DNA from: Auricularia sp. M13
Lineage: Eukaryota; Basidiomycota; Agaricomycetes; Auriculariales; Auriculariaceae
Reading direction: 5' to 3'
DNA: 64,000 nucleotides
NCBI GenBank assembly: GCA_037042915.1
Contig: CM073199.1
Span: 1,550,001-1,614,000, forward strand
This document shows positions 1 through 11,832 of this stretch, one piece after another. Both the position numbers and the translations under genes were made by a program. The notes under the pieces were generated by a model. That model worked only from the letters and a program-made list of their open reading frames with translations. It was not told the origin of the DNA and made no database searches. Each line of letters begins with the position of its first letter. Within the stretch, counting starts at the first letter, position 1.

Positions 1-2898
1 CCTGGGGTCATCTCTCCGAATATCGCGCGCGATACCAAAGAATAAGGGCGTCTGCGCCGTCGACTTGACGGGGCCGTGGAGGTCGGTGAGGTCGACGATC
101 TGCGACTTGTACACTGTGCCGTAGCCGAAGCCACGCTCGTGCGCAGACTTGTTGAGGATCATGGCATCCTCCATGTCGTAGCCCGTGTACGAAATGACTG
201 CCACGACGGCGTTCATGCCGTTCGGGAAGGAGTCCATCGCGTATGTGTTGTGCAGTGCCGGGCGGACGATTGGCGTCTGGCCTGTTTGCAGACGGTAAAG
301 CTTGTTGTCCGTTCTGTGTCGTATCGCCGTAGCTGGTGTACCCATTGATTGTTTACCCATCTATGCGATGCTTATATGTCAGGAATGCTATGCTTCCTTG
401 CACAAAATGGTCGAGACGCACCTGACACTGGTAAATGTTACGAGGACTCTGCGATTACAACCCCACGTCAGATCAGGTAATGCACGGCAATGACCCACGC
501 ACCTGGTTGAAGTCCGAGAACGGCGTCATATTTGCCAGAATGGACAAAAAGTTCGAGGTGGAAAGCTCCACATGCGTCTCAACGCCCTTCTTAACCTCCT
601 CCTCCTTCACCGCAATATCCATATAAACCTGCTCAAAAGAGCCCACCATATCCGTCTTGCCGTTCGCCAAGAACTTCACAGGGCGCATCATGCGCGCGCG
701 GCCGCTGAAGAGGAACAGGCCCGGATACTGCCCGCCGGCGCCCTCGCCAGGCGGGACCCACCCGATCTCGAGGTCGAGCGGGACGCCATGCAGCCCCTCG
801 GTCTTCCACACGCGCAGGTCGTCCGCGAGCTGCTTGGCGAGCGCCGGGCGCGCCCAGCCGATGATGCGCCCGTCGAGCTGCACGCAGAGGTTCGCGCGGC
901 CGTCGATCGACGGCGCGAACGGCTGCGTGAGCCCGCGCGCGTAGAGCAGCGCGGGGATGTGCGCGACGCTCAGCGGCTCGCAGATGATGCGGCAGGAGCG
1001 CGTCAGGTGGTTCAGCAGGCCGCAGGGCGAGCCGTCCGGCGTGTGTACCGGGCAGAGGAAACCTATGTTGCAAGCAAAATATAAGCTGGATGACATTGGG
1101 GAAGCAATAAAGACGGCTGGACGTACCCCATGAGTCCGGCAGCAGCTTGCGCACGGTGGTCGTCTTGAGCTCCGCGAAGAACGCACCACGGTGCACGCAG
1201 CGGAAATGGCTGATGTACCGATGCCAGTTGAGCTTCTCCGCGACGATCGTGAAGCCCGAGGCCTGTTGGAGATCCAAACCACTGGGCGAGACGAGGTTGC
1301 CCGTGGCCATGAAATTCGACAAGCGCGCGCCGACGTCGAAGTTGACCTTCTGCAGGATCTTGTTGAGGTACTTGCCGTCCTGGAAGTCCACCGTCGGCGC
1401 ACCGTTACGCACGTCCAGCATCACCAGCGACCGAATGGCGTTTAACGCCTCCTCCAGACGCTCCTTTACTATCATGCCGTACAGAGAACCGGGCAACAAG
1501 ATTTCTTGGTGCTGAGGCGAATCTGGGTTGTCGATTGCGCAGTCGCCCGAGACGAGCGAGTATAGTTTACGAAGCATGTAGCTGGAAAGCGGAATGTCAG
1601 TTTGCGGTAGATAGAGAAATTCGGATAGAACACACATGAGCATACGCGACTTTTCGCGCAAGTCGTCGAGGTGGACAAGCAGGACCTTGTTGAGCAGCCA
1701 AGTGCCGACCTCCGCATTCGTGATATCCTCGCGCAGACCGAGCACGACGCGGAACTTCTTGCCGAGATAATCCAAGCACTGTTCCTTCGTGTACAAGCTG
1801 TACGTCTTGAAGCTTCGCAGCAGCAACTCGACGCGGTCCGTGAGGTACGTATTGTCGTAGTCCTTCATGATGACGCCCTCGAATATTTCGCGGTCGCTCG
1901 CGCCGACGGCCGCCTTGAGCAGGAGCATGATGGGCACGACGTATTCGTTCTTGCGCCAGCTGAAGCGCAGCATGGCACTGCCGTTGGAGAGGTAGTGCAG
2001 CGTGTTGGTGACGCTGCTCTGGTCGCCCTTGCGCACGCAACGAATTTGCACGGCGTATTCCGTGTAGGACGCGCCGCGGTTCGTGAAGGACGGGCGAATG
2101 AGCGAGATGACATGGTTTCGTCGCGGCAGGATGAGGTAGCGCACGATACGCTCGTTGCCGTTGATGATGAAGTACCCGCCGAACTCCTCAGCTTCCTCGT
2201 GGTGTCGTACAAGGTCAGCAGAGGTTGCGTTACGCAGGTGACATCTAACGGACTGAGGGTAGGTGAGATATATGAAAGACATGCATATTTCGACATGTAC
2301 TCACGCGAACCATGATCGGGACCAGGCCACAGTCGCGGGTGACAACATGGTCGGGGCCACCGTTAAATGACCAGGTAAGCTTTGCCGTCATGCGTCCGCG
2401 GTAGGAGGTTAAGCGTTCGCGGGCCTACGTTGCTCAGCAATTAAGAAAATCGTGGCATGTGGCGCACGCACCTCTGACGGATATACTCGCGTATTACCAG
2501 TCAGCTCGATGCCCTTGGCGCGTTCCGAGACCATTGGCTTGCCAATGGAGACCGCCTCGATTTTGACTGCGCGCAATTCGTTAGACACCAGCGGTGAGAA
2601 TCCAACATGCATGCACACCAGTGAGTTTGTTCCCCCAATGGCCCTTGCCCTGGCCGGCGCCGACAGTGCCTATGCGGTCGAACATGACCTTTTCGCCAAT
2701 CTCCTTGAGACCTGCAGCAAGCAGGCCGCCGCCCTCGCCGTCGCCGGTGGGCAGGCCGGAGTCTTCGAAAAGCGCATTGAACGATTCAATATGCGGGCGG
2801 ACGAGCTCGTTGAGGATGGCGTAGTCGGGGCCGTCGTTGGCGGGGTTCCTGAACCGTTTTTCGCGCGCAAGGGTGTCGAAGCCCGCCGGCAGCCCCAT
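1..2898 (-). CDS. RPA2: RNA polymerase I second-largest subunit (RPA135/RPA2), C-terminus beyond left edge
   Basis: Beta-like subunit of RNA polymerase I, which transcribes rRNA genes in the nucleolus. The start codon at 2898 begins MGLPAGFDTLAREKRF. Seven exons can be read: 2619-2898, 2472-2566, 2305-2424, 1137-2252, 503-1062, 422-448 and 1-360. Family landmarks appear in order: NVYPAE-like VYPSE, the lobe motif HHEEAEEFGGYFIING, HFRCVHRG, FLCPVHTPDG, NHLT, MGKQSMGTP and the core SYTGYDMEDAMI near the left edge. Human POLR1B aligns through all of this; by that comparison roughly the last 400 residues, including the hybrid-binding and clamp parts, are outside the window. The 27-nt sixth exon encodes only SPRNIYQCQ. 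RPB2 and RPC2 are less likely, because the N-terminal third and the DNKLYRL stretch follow the Pol I pattern. Very sure of family. Confidence 0.96.
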
Positions 2899-2978
2899 CC
2901 TGCGCCTCGCCGTAGAAAACGCGTTTAGCAGAAAGCGGCAGTTTCCGTACGCGTTTTGGTGGCTGAGGTCACGGACCC
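2899..2978. promoter_or_regulatory. 80-bp divergent promoter between RPA2 and the SET-domain gene
   Basis: Only 80 bases separate the start codons of the Pol I subunit gene (minus strand) and the H3K9 methyltransferase gene (plus strand). No TATA element is visible. Both 5' UTRs and a shared core promoter must fit here, or transcripts must start inside the opposite gene. That bidirectional use is an inference from spacing alone. Confidence 0.6.
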
Positions 2979-5208
2979 ATGCCACCCAAAAGCAAGAAGA
3001 AGAAATCGCGCGGCGACGATGAGCAGGAGTCGCGCTGGGAGCGCTCGCCCGACCCACCAGAGTCCTGGGACTCGGACAAGGACTGGGAGGTGCGTTCAAG
3101 GACCGAGCGCGTCGCGCGCAGCGGCACGTTCAGCTCACGTTCACGCTTGCTAGGTGGGCGATATTGTCGACATGCACATAGACGTCATGGATCCCAGAAA
3201 ACGCTCGTACAAGATTACGTGGCCTGGCTGGCGCAGAGAAGACGGCACAAACACGACCTGGATGCCTGCCGAAGACTGCCTCGAGCAGTTCCCCAAGCTC
3301 GTCAAGGCTTTCGAGAAGAAGTTGCAAAAAGGACGAGCCAAGCTCCCCGCCCCGCCGAATTCTCATTCTACCTCGCTCCTGCACATCGACGAGGTTGCGC
3401 TGGGCATGTACAATGAAGCGCCCAGGCGTCGTGTGCCACCTGGCGCAGCTGCAGCGCGTTCCACCGCCTCCCGACGACAGGCGCCCACCCCGAACGAGCG
3501 TGCCAGTGATAGGGCCCAAAATATTAGAGCTGCTGCGCCCTCAACCCCTGCCAAACGAAAGCGATCGCCACTCTTTGGCGACACCGACGAATCAGACGAA
3601 GCAGACGAGCTCGATATCATACCTCCTCCCTCCAAACCCTCCAGTGTGAGCATACTTTATGACCTGTTTATATTCAAGCGCCGAGAAATATGAAAGAGCA
3701 GAAATTCGGCGTCCAGACAAACTGCGTCCAGACAATCATCCAATGGGCGGCATGTCAGCGCCCAGTTGCCGTCACGAAGGGTGAGTAGCACCTCACCGTC
3801 TCGACTTCTGTGGCCTCATGCAACGCAGGTTACCAGTCTCACTCCATCGCCACCACCGCGGCCTGTCGATCCACCGTCGGATGGCGGGGTTGCAGGTCCT
3901 TCGCGGCGGCCGCAGCCAGAGTCGTCTCGTTCTTTGCGATCCCAAGCCTCAAGACGCAACAACACATATGCGCGAGACACGTCCTCGGCCGGCTCCTCGA
4001 CTCTTGTTCCGAGCACCATGCCGGTCGACACATCGGCTGCCGAGCTCGAGGCGGACTGGTATGAGAGGCTCCCAGACGATGTCGCCGTGATCACCATCGA
4101 ATCGCCCAACGGCGATTGTCCGCGCCTCCCGCGCGACTTCCGCTACCTCGAATCGTCCTACCTCGGGCACGTCGCGTTCCATCTCTTGACTTCCGTCTCA
4201 TCCTGATATTTCGAACAGTGAAGAAAACAAGGAATACGAGGACGGATTCTTCCTCTCCTGCCAATGCTCCGACACCAACGGCTCGAGTGAATCATACTGC
4301 ACAACTACAGGAGCCTGCTCCTGCCTGTCGGAAAATGGCGTCCTGGCGTACGACGACAACGTACGTCTTCCCACTCCTCGCCTGGGTGTACTGCGGACGC
4401 TCATCGCGGGCCTCTAGCGTCGCTTCACGTTCAACAGCTTCGACCTCGTCGTCGAGTGCAACGAGTACTGCGCCTGCGACGCGGCGACGTGCACGAACCG
4501 CGTTGCGCAGCTCCCGCGCGACGTCCCGCTCCAGATCTTCCGCACGGACGAGTGCGGGTGGGGCGTGCGGCCCACCGTGCGCCTCGAGCGCGGCAAGGTC
4601 ATCGGCGTGTGCACTGGCGAGCTGATGTTCGTCTCCATTTTCTTTTCTTTTCTCGTCAAATGCAGGATGATGAACGTTTACTTTTGATAGCGAGAGGGGG
4701 AAGGCCGAGCAGCTGCAGAGCCCGGTGAAGGACTACGCGTGGGATCTTGACTTCAATGAACGCGCTGAAGAGGAGCCCGAAAATCGCGGGCAGTCCATCT
4801 TGTCGTATTCCTGCGGTTCGTCATTCCGCAACTCCGTCTCCCTCCATCTGTCTTAACACAGTCACTTCTCAACCGACAGGCAATTGGACACGCTTCCTGA
4901 ACCACGCCTGCGAGCCCAACCTGCGCACATATCCGGTCTTGTACGACCACCCGCAGGTACGCCTACCATTCCAACTCCTCTCTCCTCGACCCATAGATAT
5001 TGACATTTGGGACGCAAAGATACCCAAGCTGGCGTTCGTCGCGTGCAAGCCCGTGGAGCCCTTCGAGGAGCTCCTGCTCGACTACCGCGACATGTCCGGC
5101 ACGCGCTACAGCGCCAACTCGCCCACGCTCAGACAGAGGCGCAGGAAGGCGCCCGAGGGCAGCAAGACGTGCAAATGCGGCGCCCCGAGCTGTCGGGGGT
5201 GGTATTGA
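2979..5208 (+). CDS. Chromodomain + SET histone H3K9 methyltransferase (Clr4/SUV39-like)
   Basis: Predicted heterochromatin-forming lysine methyltransferase using S-adenosylmethionine. The first exon has a basic start ([12 protein letters not shown]) and leads into a chromodomain-like stretch with SYKITWPGW and TTWMPAEDC, about residues 38-95. A long acidic/Ser-Pro linker follows. The pre-SET Cys cluster is seen as SCQC...CSC and [15 protein letters not shown] (4290-4500), followed by the SET domain ([24 protein letters not shown]). The C-terminus is a post-SET CKCG...C ending in GCPSC-type [12 protein letters not shown]. The zinc and SAM-binding residues look complete. At least five short introns are needed. 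The order chromo, pre-SET, SET, post-SET is diagnostic of the SUV39/Clr4 family. Exon borders in the linker are uncertain. Confidence 0.9.
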
Positions 5209-5529
5209 CCGGCCTTTTTTCTGGTTTTAGGGGTGGGGGAGGTTGGAACTGATCTCGAGCTGTCGTGGAACGCAGACTGTTATGCTCGGATATTGTATGT
5301 ATGCTGTCGGTGCTTTCTTGCGGTGCTTTCTTGCTGTCTCCCTCTTATCGCTATGCATGCACATACGGAAATAAATGGATACTCGATTCCCTTTCAACAT
5401 CCCATTGCGTCCCTGCGGTAATTTCTGCTCAGTTGTAGTGTTCATACGGGACGCAGTAGTCGCGGCGAAAAGATACTATCACAGTGTAAGACTAAGCATA
5501 TACAATCGTTGGCAAGGTCATGACGGTCA
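5209..5529. other. Convergent 3' intergenic region
   Basis: The stretch lies between the stops of two convergent genes. AATAAA at 5370-5375 is a plausible plus-strand polyadenylation signal about 165 nt after the SET-gene stop. No coding sequence is seen. Confidence 0.5.
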
Positions 5530-7919
5530 TTAGAAAGTGATCAATGCAGCAGAGCCGCAGACAATAGCCACAGCAAGACACAGCTCCCATACAGGCCGCC
5601 TGCGCTCTGCAGTGTTCGCAGGAAGAGGACCTTCGCCGCCCGACCGGAGGATGGGCTTCCCGACGATGTCGTATTTGACGGCCGTGTCGTCGCTTTCGGT
5701 CTCGAGGATCGCGCTGAGGCCGACGCCGCCGAGGGAGGTGCTGCTCTCCAGGAAGAACTGAAGCTCGTCGGCATTTGCAGAGCTCAACTGGTTCGAGCTA
5801 CACACACGCGCGGTTAGTGTTGCGCGTGGTGGATGAAATGCAGGATAACATACGTCGCGTATTCTTCGCCTTCGTTGTCGATGATCGCGACTGACGACAC
5901 CGACCCGCTGATCAAGTTCAAATCCACATTATATCTGCAACAGCCTCGTTCAGAGCGGAGACGATGGGGATGCAGAGAGATTCACGTACTGCCCATCCGC
6001 AACGTCGCCCAGCGGGACGATGAGGTACTTCGTGTCGGACGTATTGCCCAGCGGCTGCCATACAGTTGCTTCGTCGCTTTCTCAGATGCCTTTTCCGAAG
6101 TGAATATTGGATATGGACATACACGTCGTGCCAGACCCGGAGTAGGGCTCCTTGTCCTGTCGCTTGGATAGCCTGAAGTTATCTGGAACCTTCGAGCAGT
6201 CGAAGGACGGGTCGATCTGGACGGTGAATTTATCGCCAGGCTTCAATGGCTGGCCCAGCTTGCGCAGCTGCGCGAGGTATTTGTTGAAGATGCGGCCTGG
6301 GCGACGTGTCATCGTTAACGTACATGACCCTCCTGAAGTCACGACTCACCTTGCTTGCTGTTCTGCACGTGGGGAATCTAAAACTAGGCTTCAGCAGAGA
6401 GCATGACTCTGAAGGCAAAGATACGCACACAACGTTTATGCGCACGAGTGCAGCGCTTCTGGTCGATGCCTCCTTCATGGGTACTGGCAAATGGATACTG
6501 GAAGCACACTGGCATCAATATGCGGCATATTCAGGACGCATATGGACAGAAATACCTCGTCGCAAGAGTCGCCCGCTCCACCCCGGAAGTCGCAATCATT
6601 TTCCGCACCGACACAGCCCGCATCCTTGCGATTCTGGTCCTTGTCTGACTTGAATTGTTTCGAAGGGCCTTCGCAAAGAAGGAATCTAAGCATCGACGCT
6701 CCGATATTACAATGTCAATATAACGCACCGAGATATGTGAGTTCTTCAGACTGGACGGCGCCGCGCTTGCGCATCCCTGTAAAAGCCGCATCAGCACACG
6801 TCGCCCGTGCGCACTGGTGGAACGAGCACACCGATGCACATGTTGGACAGCAAGTCCTGTATTTCCGGACTGTCCGGGTAGAACAGCGGTATGGGCGCCG
6901 TCGCGCGCGAGCGCAGCGTCGGAAGGGAACGCTCGACGATCGTCTTGCACGTCGAGGTGCTGGACGTGGTTGACCGAGTCGCCGTTGAGCTACGAGATGT
7001 CGGGGTCGATGCAGTACTAGCAGTGGACCGCGTCGACGAGGACTCCTTGGACTTGCAGGTCCCGTTCCCGCCGCAGGTCGTCCCCTCCGGGCAGCCTGCG
7101 TGAAAGCATGTCTCAGAAGACACGCAAAGAGAGTAGAACCCGCGTTGCACGCACATCTTCCAGGACAGCAGGTCGCGCCGGGTCCGCAACACCTACAATG
7201 CAATTTCGAGTTCGGGTCAGTATTCCCATTATCCCGCTGGTTGAAGCAGGAAGATTCACCCGTTAGCCTGCGCGCAGCACGTCCAGCCGACATTGCAGCA
7301 GCGGTCAGCCAGGCCAGGGCAACAGTACTCTCCGGGATTGCAGCAGCCGCCGGCAGGGCAGCAGGAAGCACTACAATGTGTGAGTCACAGCAAGGAAGTA
7401 CGCGCAAAGGAAAAGCGTACCCAGGGATGCAGCAGTACTGGCCACCACAGGTTACCGCGCTATTCGGGCAGCATCTGGGAAACGTCGTAAGGTTTGCTGT
7501 GGCATGAGCAGCCGAATACAGCACGCTGGCGTACCCCATCTCAACCAACGGGAAGCACTGACAGGGAGTCGGTAATGGTCAGCGAAGCGAAAGAAGATTC
7601 CCGCCACACGAGTAGACTTACCTTCGTGTTTGCGTAGCAGCAGTATTCTCCGGGACATAAGACTATGGCTGAGGTATCAACATTGGATTGTAGACGAGGT
7701 AAAGCCGCTAGACGCACACTGAGTAGGGTCGCGACATTTGAGCTGCCTCTCGAGCAGCATCGCGCGCGAGGTCAACAACCCAACATCACTCGAAATATTC
7801 GCATAGTTCGACGTCTTGTGCGGCGTCCACTCCTTGAAGACAGGCACCACGTCCAACGCGCATTGCGCAAGAAACGCGTACGCAAGCACCAGACCGAGTC
7901 GCGCACCGGCAGCATGCAT
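5530..7919 (-). CDS. Secreted Cys-rich protein with NucA/NucB-type nuclease domain and C-terminal membrane anchor
   Basis: The start at 7919 encodes a signal peptide (MHAAGARLGLVLAYAFLAQC). Several short exons rich in paired cysteines follow, with granulin-like spacing such as CCPAGG..CNPGEYCCPG and CPEGTTCGGNGTC, and then a Ser/Thr-rich stretch. Next comes a domain with the NucA/NucB nuclease signature: NRKDAGC, then CDE spliced to YPFAS and THEGG, then RCIPHVQNSKQG, an FN-KYLAQL helix and a KFTVQID strand. After it are a beta-rich segment (KYLIVPLGDVADGQ, YNVDLNL, SVAIIDNEGEEYA) and a C-terminal hydrophobic stretch of about 18 residues ending ALITF. Family knowledge: NucA/NucB enzymes are secreted non-specific nucleases first known in Bacillus. 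Inference: a cell-surface DNase for nutrient scavenging or degradation of extracellular DNA. Exon structure in the Cys-rich part is only approximate. Confidence 0.8.
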
Positions 7920-8377
7920 GATTCCTGGGCAACGAGGAGGTGGTGGGGCGAAAATGCGAGCATCTGGCTTGGCTCGACGCGTGCGAGCATTTATGGGAAT
8001 GGGCGCGCGATGGAGTCAGAGTATCCAAGGGATTGTAGGCCATAGTGCGGGATATGCGCCGGATGAGGCAGGTGTGGCTGTCCGAGGATCGACATGAACG
8101 TCAGAATAAAGAGAGCGCATCACGGACTTACAACGCGGTCGCGACGTGCACGCACGCACGCACAAAATGACTTGCTCGCGGGGCCACGACGACACAATTC
8201 GAGTACAGCACCGCGGCAGCGTTGCAGAAATTCCGCATCTATTGCGAAAGATGGAAACTCTACATTCGTGGTAAATGGCACAGGGTAGCAGGAAGGGAAA
8301 AAAAGAGAGAAAAGACGTGAGGCACATCACAGCAAAGATCTCTTACACCTACGCCAGACACACAGAGGAGCTTTGAT
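7920..8377. other. Intergenic: nuclease promoter / EF-1B gamma 3' region
   Basis: The stretch lies upstream of the nuclease gene and downstream of EF-1B gamma, both on the minus strand. A CA/GC-rich run with tandem GCAC units lies near 8150-8165. No TATA box or convincing ORF is seen. Confidence 0.4.
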
Positions 8378-9979
8378 TTACTTGAAGTTCTTGGCGTCCG
8401 CGAACTTCTTGCCGTCGAGCTCGAGGTCCCAGGCGAGCGCGGCCTCGAAGAACTTCTTGTCCTCCTCGCTGGCGTTGGGGCCGACGACGTGCAGCTCCTT
8501 GAACTCGTACGACTCCCAATCCGGAGCGACGCTGACGACGGGCTTGTAGTCCGGCCCGCGGAGGATGAGGACGCCGGAGATGGCGTTGTTGTTGTCCTGG
8601 CCGACAACGCACACGGAGCCGAAAAGGTATTTGCGCGACGCCTCCAGACGGTCTGGAGTAGATCATCAATATGAGGTGAGAATGTTGGAGAGACATGAGA
8701 TGAACGTACTGAAGAAGCCGCCAATCTGGTTGGAGCTCTTGAACACCAGCGTCAGCTCGTCGTTGTACTTGAAGTCCACACGCCAGATGGAGAATCCCTG
8801 CGGGTCGTACTTCTGGTAGAACCACTCAATGGCGCCGCCCGGCCCGCGGGTGTCGAGGTTGGAGTACGCGCGCTTCCAGTCCTCGAGGTTGAACGAGCTC
8901 TTGGGGAGGTCGTCGAGCGGGTTCTTGACCTTGGGCTCTGCGGGCACAAGGGGCTCGTCCTCCTCATCGTCGTCCTTCTCCGCGGCCTTCTTGGGCTTCT
9001 CAGCCTTGGGCTTCTCCTCCTTGGGCGCCTTGGGCTTTTCCTCCTTCTTCTTCTCCTCCTTGGGGGGCGGCACGTACCCCGGAGCCTTCTCCACGTACTT
9101 GATCTCCGGGAACTTGCCCTCGGCCCCCTTTTGGTGGCTGACGGTCTCGTAGTACCGCTGCAGGTTGGGCCACTTGGCGCGCCCGGCCGCGTCGATGTAG
9201 TCCTCGAATAGAGGGCCGACGATGGCGGCGAGGTAGAGGTCAGCGACGGTCAGGCGCTGCGTGGCGACGAAGGTATTTGACTGGAGGTGGGTGTTGAGCG
9301 TGGTGAGCGAGCGATCGAGCTGTTCGCGAAGGCGCGTCTCGAACGGCTTGCTGAAGGGAATACGGTGCTTGTACAGCGCGCGCAGGTGGCCGGCTTGCGG
9401 GCTCATCTCGGTCAGCGCAAACGAGAGCCACTGGTCGACGAGCGCGGCCTCCTTGACATCGGCGCCGAGGAGGGTCTTGTTGCCAGCCTTTGCCGCAACT
9501 GCAGATGCAAAGGCGCTCGTGAGTCACGGATCGATTAAAGCAGATAATGAAGCAGGGGGTGCAATGATCGAGTCAGGTTTTAATGGTTACCGTATTTGTT
9601 CGTCGACACGCGGGTGTTAAGACAGGGATAAATATTCGTTCATCGTGTAGAGATCGTTGGGCGCAGGCAGGAAGCAAAGACACTCACGATAGCGAGCGAT
9701 GGCAGCGCCCTCCGTCAGCCGGAAGCCGTCCGCGCCCTCGAACGCGGGCACCTTCCCATGCGGGAATTTTGCAAGGAATTCGGGCTTCTTGTTCGTCTCG
9801 AAATGCGTGTAGTCCTTGGGGAACTCAAGCTCCTGGCCGGTAATCGCTGCTACAGACCGGACCTAAGGACAGTGCATCCAGTGTCAGCATCTCGCAGAAC
9901 GGTTGCGGGTGCTGGGAGAACGTACGACAATCGAGCCAGTCTGGTGGTCGTACGCTGCGTAGAAAGTGCCAACAGCCAT
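8378..9979 (-). CDS. Translation elongation factor 1B gamma (eEF1B-gamma)
   Basis: Structural subunit of the eEF1B guanine-exchange complex that recharges eEF1A with GTP in the cytoplasm. The start at 9979 gives MAVGTFYAAYDHQTGSIV. The N-terminal exons form a GST-like fold (FPHGKVPAFEG, RLTEGAAIARY, LTVADLYLAAI). A charged Lys/Glu/Pro linker follows (KEEKKKEEKPKAPKEE). The C-terminal EF1G domain has SSFNLEDWKRAYSN, FYQKYDPQGFSIW, NQIGGFF and FGSVCVVGQDNNN, and ends DAKNFK. Length and domain order match yeast Cam1/Tef4. Four or five short introns are placed at 9905-9960, 9500-9690 and 8615-8710. Strong identification. Confidence 0.96.
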
Positions 9980-10219
9980 TTTGAAGGGGACGGTCAGTGA
10001 GAGGTCGTGAAGGCGAGATGAGAGATGTGCTGGAGCGGACTCGAAAATTTTCGACAATCAAGATGGTTCCGGCCCGGCCTCAATCGCAGCCACATTGCCA
10101 ATGACTCCCATCGATACACGCTGCTGCAACGCGACAGAGCTCCCAATTATAGTGCTAGACTGTAGCTATGTTACAGAATTGCAAGATTCTATAGTCGAAG
10201 GCGATCAGCGACTAAAGCT

Positions 10220-11832
10220 TTATTCAGTTGAAGCTGCGAGATCGCCAGAAATGCTCTTCAGAAAGCGCAACATGCGCTCCGCCTCGCGATAGCCAGACAT
10301 CATGGCGCCGTGCGCACTGGCCCAACAGTCCAGTTCAGTATGTTCCCCCGCGAACCCCAGCCGGCCGTCCCACAGCGGCTTGGACAGCTCGACAAAATCG
10401 AGCGGCGTCGCATACTCCAAGTCCTCATCGCCGGCCTTCGCCACGGGGATGAAGGTGTACGCGCCCATCGACTGCACGTCGCGATTCCAGCCCGTCACAA
10501 CGCACGCGTCGGGTTCCGGCGCGTCGGCGACGCCAATGGCGAGCTGGAGCAGCGCGTGGAGGGCCGCCTTGATGTCGTCCACAGGCTGCGCCTCGACGCG
10601 CTCCGCTGCGGGCGGGCCTAGGTCCACGCAGAGCACCGGCGCGCGCTCGCCGTGCATGGACGCGAGATTGCGCACTTCCACGGCGCGTTGGCTCGTTATA
10701 GCTTCGAAAGCCGGACCCGCTGGTATGGCTTCAGGCGACGGGAAGATCACGTAGAGCAGAGGCGCGTCGGCCGGCCACCACACGCGCGGGTAAGACAGGA
10801 ATATCTTGGTGAACGAGCCCACGCCCAACCGCTGGATCGCAGCAAGTCGACGAGGAGGTAGAGGCGGACTGAATGACGGTGGGTGGTGTTTGAGGACGCC
10901 GAGCGGTATTGTGCATATGCACGCCAGCGCCCGAAACGTCGTTCCATTTGCGGATACTTGTACAGTGCCGTCCTCTGCGCGGTCGATCGACGTCACAGCG
11001 TGTTGCAACTTGACGACCACCCCAGCAGCCGTTGCGTCGGCCAACAAGTGATGCACGAAGCACGAGTACCCTTCCGCAATGTACGTCGACGGCCCGTAGA
11101 AATCGCCGTCGAAGCCCCAATATTTGAGGCTGACGTCCTCAAACGGCGCGCTCGTCCAGCTGCACCAGCTGTTGGCCAAAGCGGTGGCATACGCCTTTTC
11201 ATCATCATCCTCGAGTCCGTCATACAAACCCGAGTCGCCGCGAAAGAGAAAGTCGGACAGGCTTTGGGTAGGCTTGGGTGTGGTCTGGTACTGCGCAAAG
11301 TCTTTGGCTTTGTCCCAAAGCGCGTCCTCCACATTCTTCTGTAGAACTCGAGCACGGTTTCCTGGAACAAGTCCACCTGCAATGAAAGGTTTGAGCAGCA
11401 CATCCTACGTAGACGATTGACTACACATAACCCACCTGCCGGTCCATAAATTGCCCAATCCTCGCTGGTGGGTCGATGAATACGCTACAAGCAATGTCAG
11501 ACGCATTCCACAATCAAAGGAAAAGGCACGCACGCATTGCATCTGTGCAGCCATCTCCTTGAACGGGTTCCCGAAGTCATAGCCGTGCAGCTCCCTTCAG
11601 AAATTAGTGCCAGTCAGCCCAACTCTTCTAGCATTCACAGTGAGAGAGCGCATGGTACGAACGTCGCGCCAAGGTCAATGGGGCACGGCATAGCGTCCGT
11701 GCACGTATAAATGCGTCCCCCGACGCGGTCGCGCGCCTCCAGGACGAGCACGCTGCGCCCCGCGCGTGCGAGGCGGCGCGCCGCTGCGACGCCGCTGATG
11801 CCGCCGCCAATGATCAAGACGTCCGCATCCAT
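10220..11832 (-). CDS. FAD-dependent amine oxidase, polyamine-oxidase-like
   Basis: Flavin monoamine/polyamine oxidase, expected to oxidise spermine-type amines with release of H2O2. The start at 11832 leads straight into the Rossmann dinucleotide fold ([19 protein letters not shown], then [13 protein letters not shown]). Small exons at 11400-11660 ([28 protein letters not shown]) lead into one long exon. It carries TIPLGVLK, a substrate-domain [13 protein letters not shown], and the C-terminal FAD motif [35 protein letters not shown]. There is no signal peptide and no clear C-terminal peroxisomal SKL; the end is DLAASTE. The family is clear. The amine substrate cannot be read from sequence. 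Confidence 0.9.
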
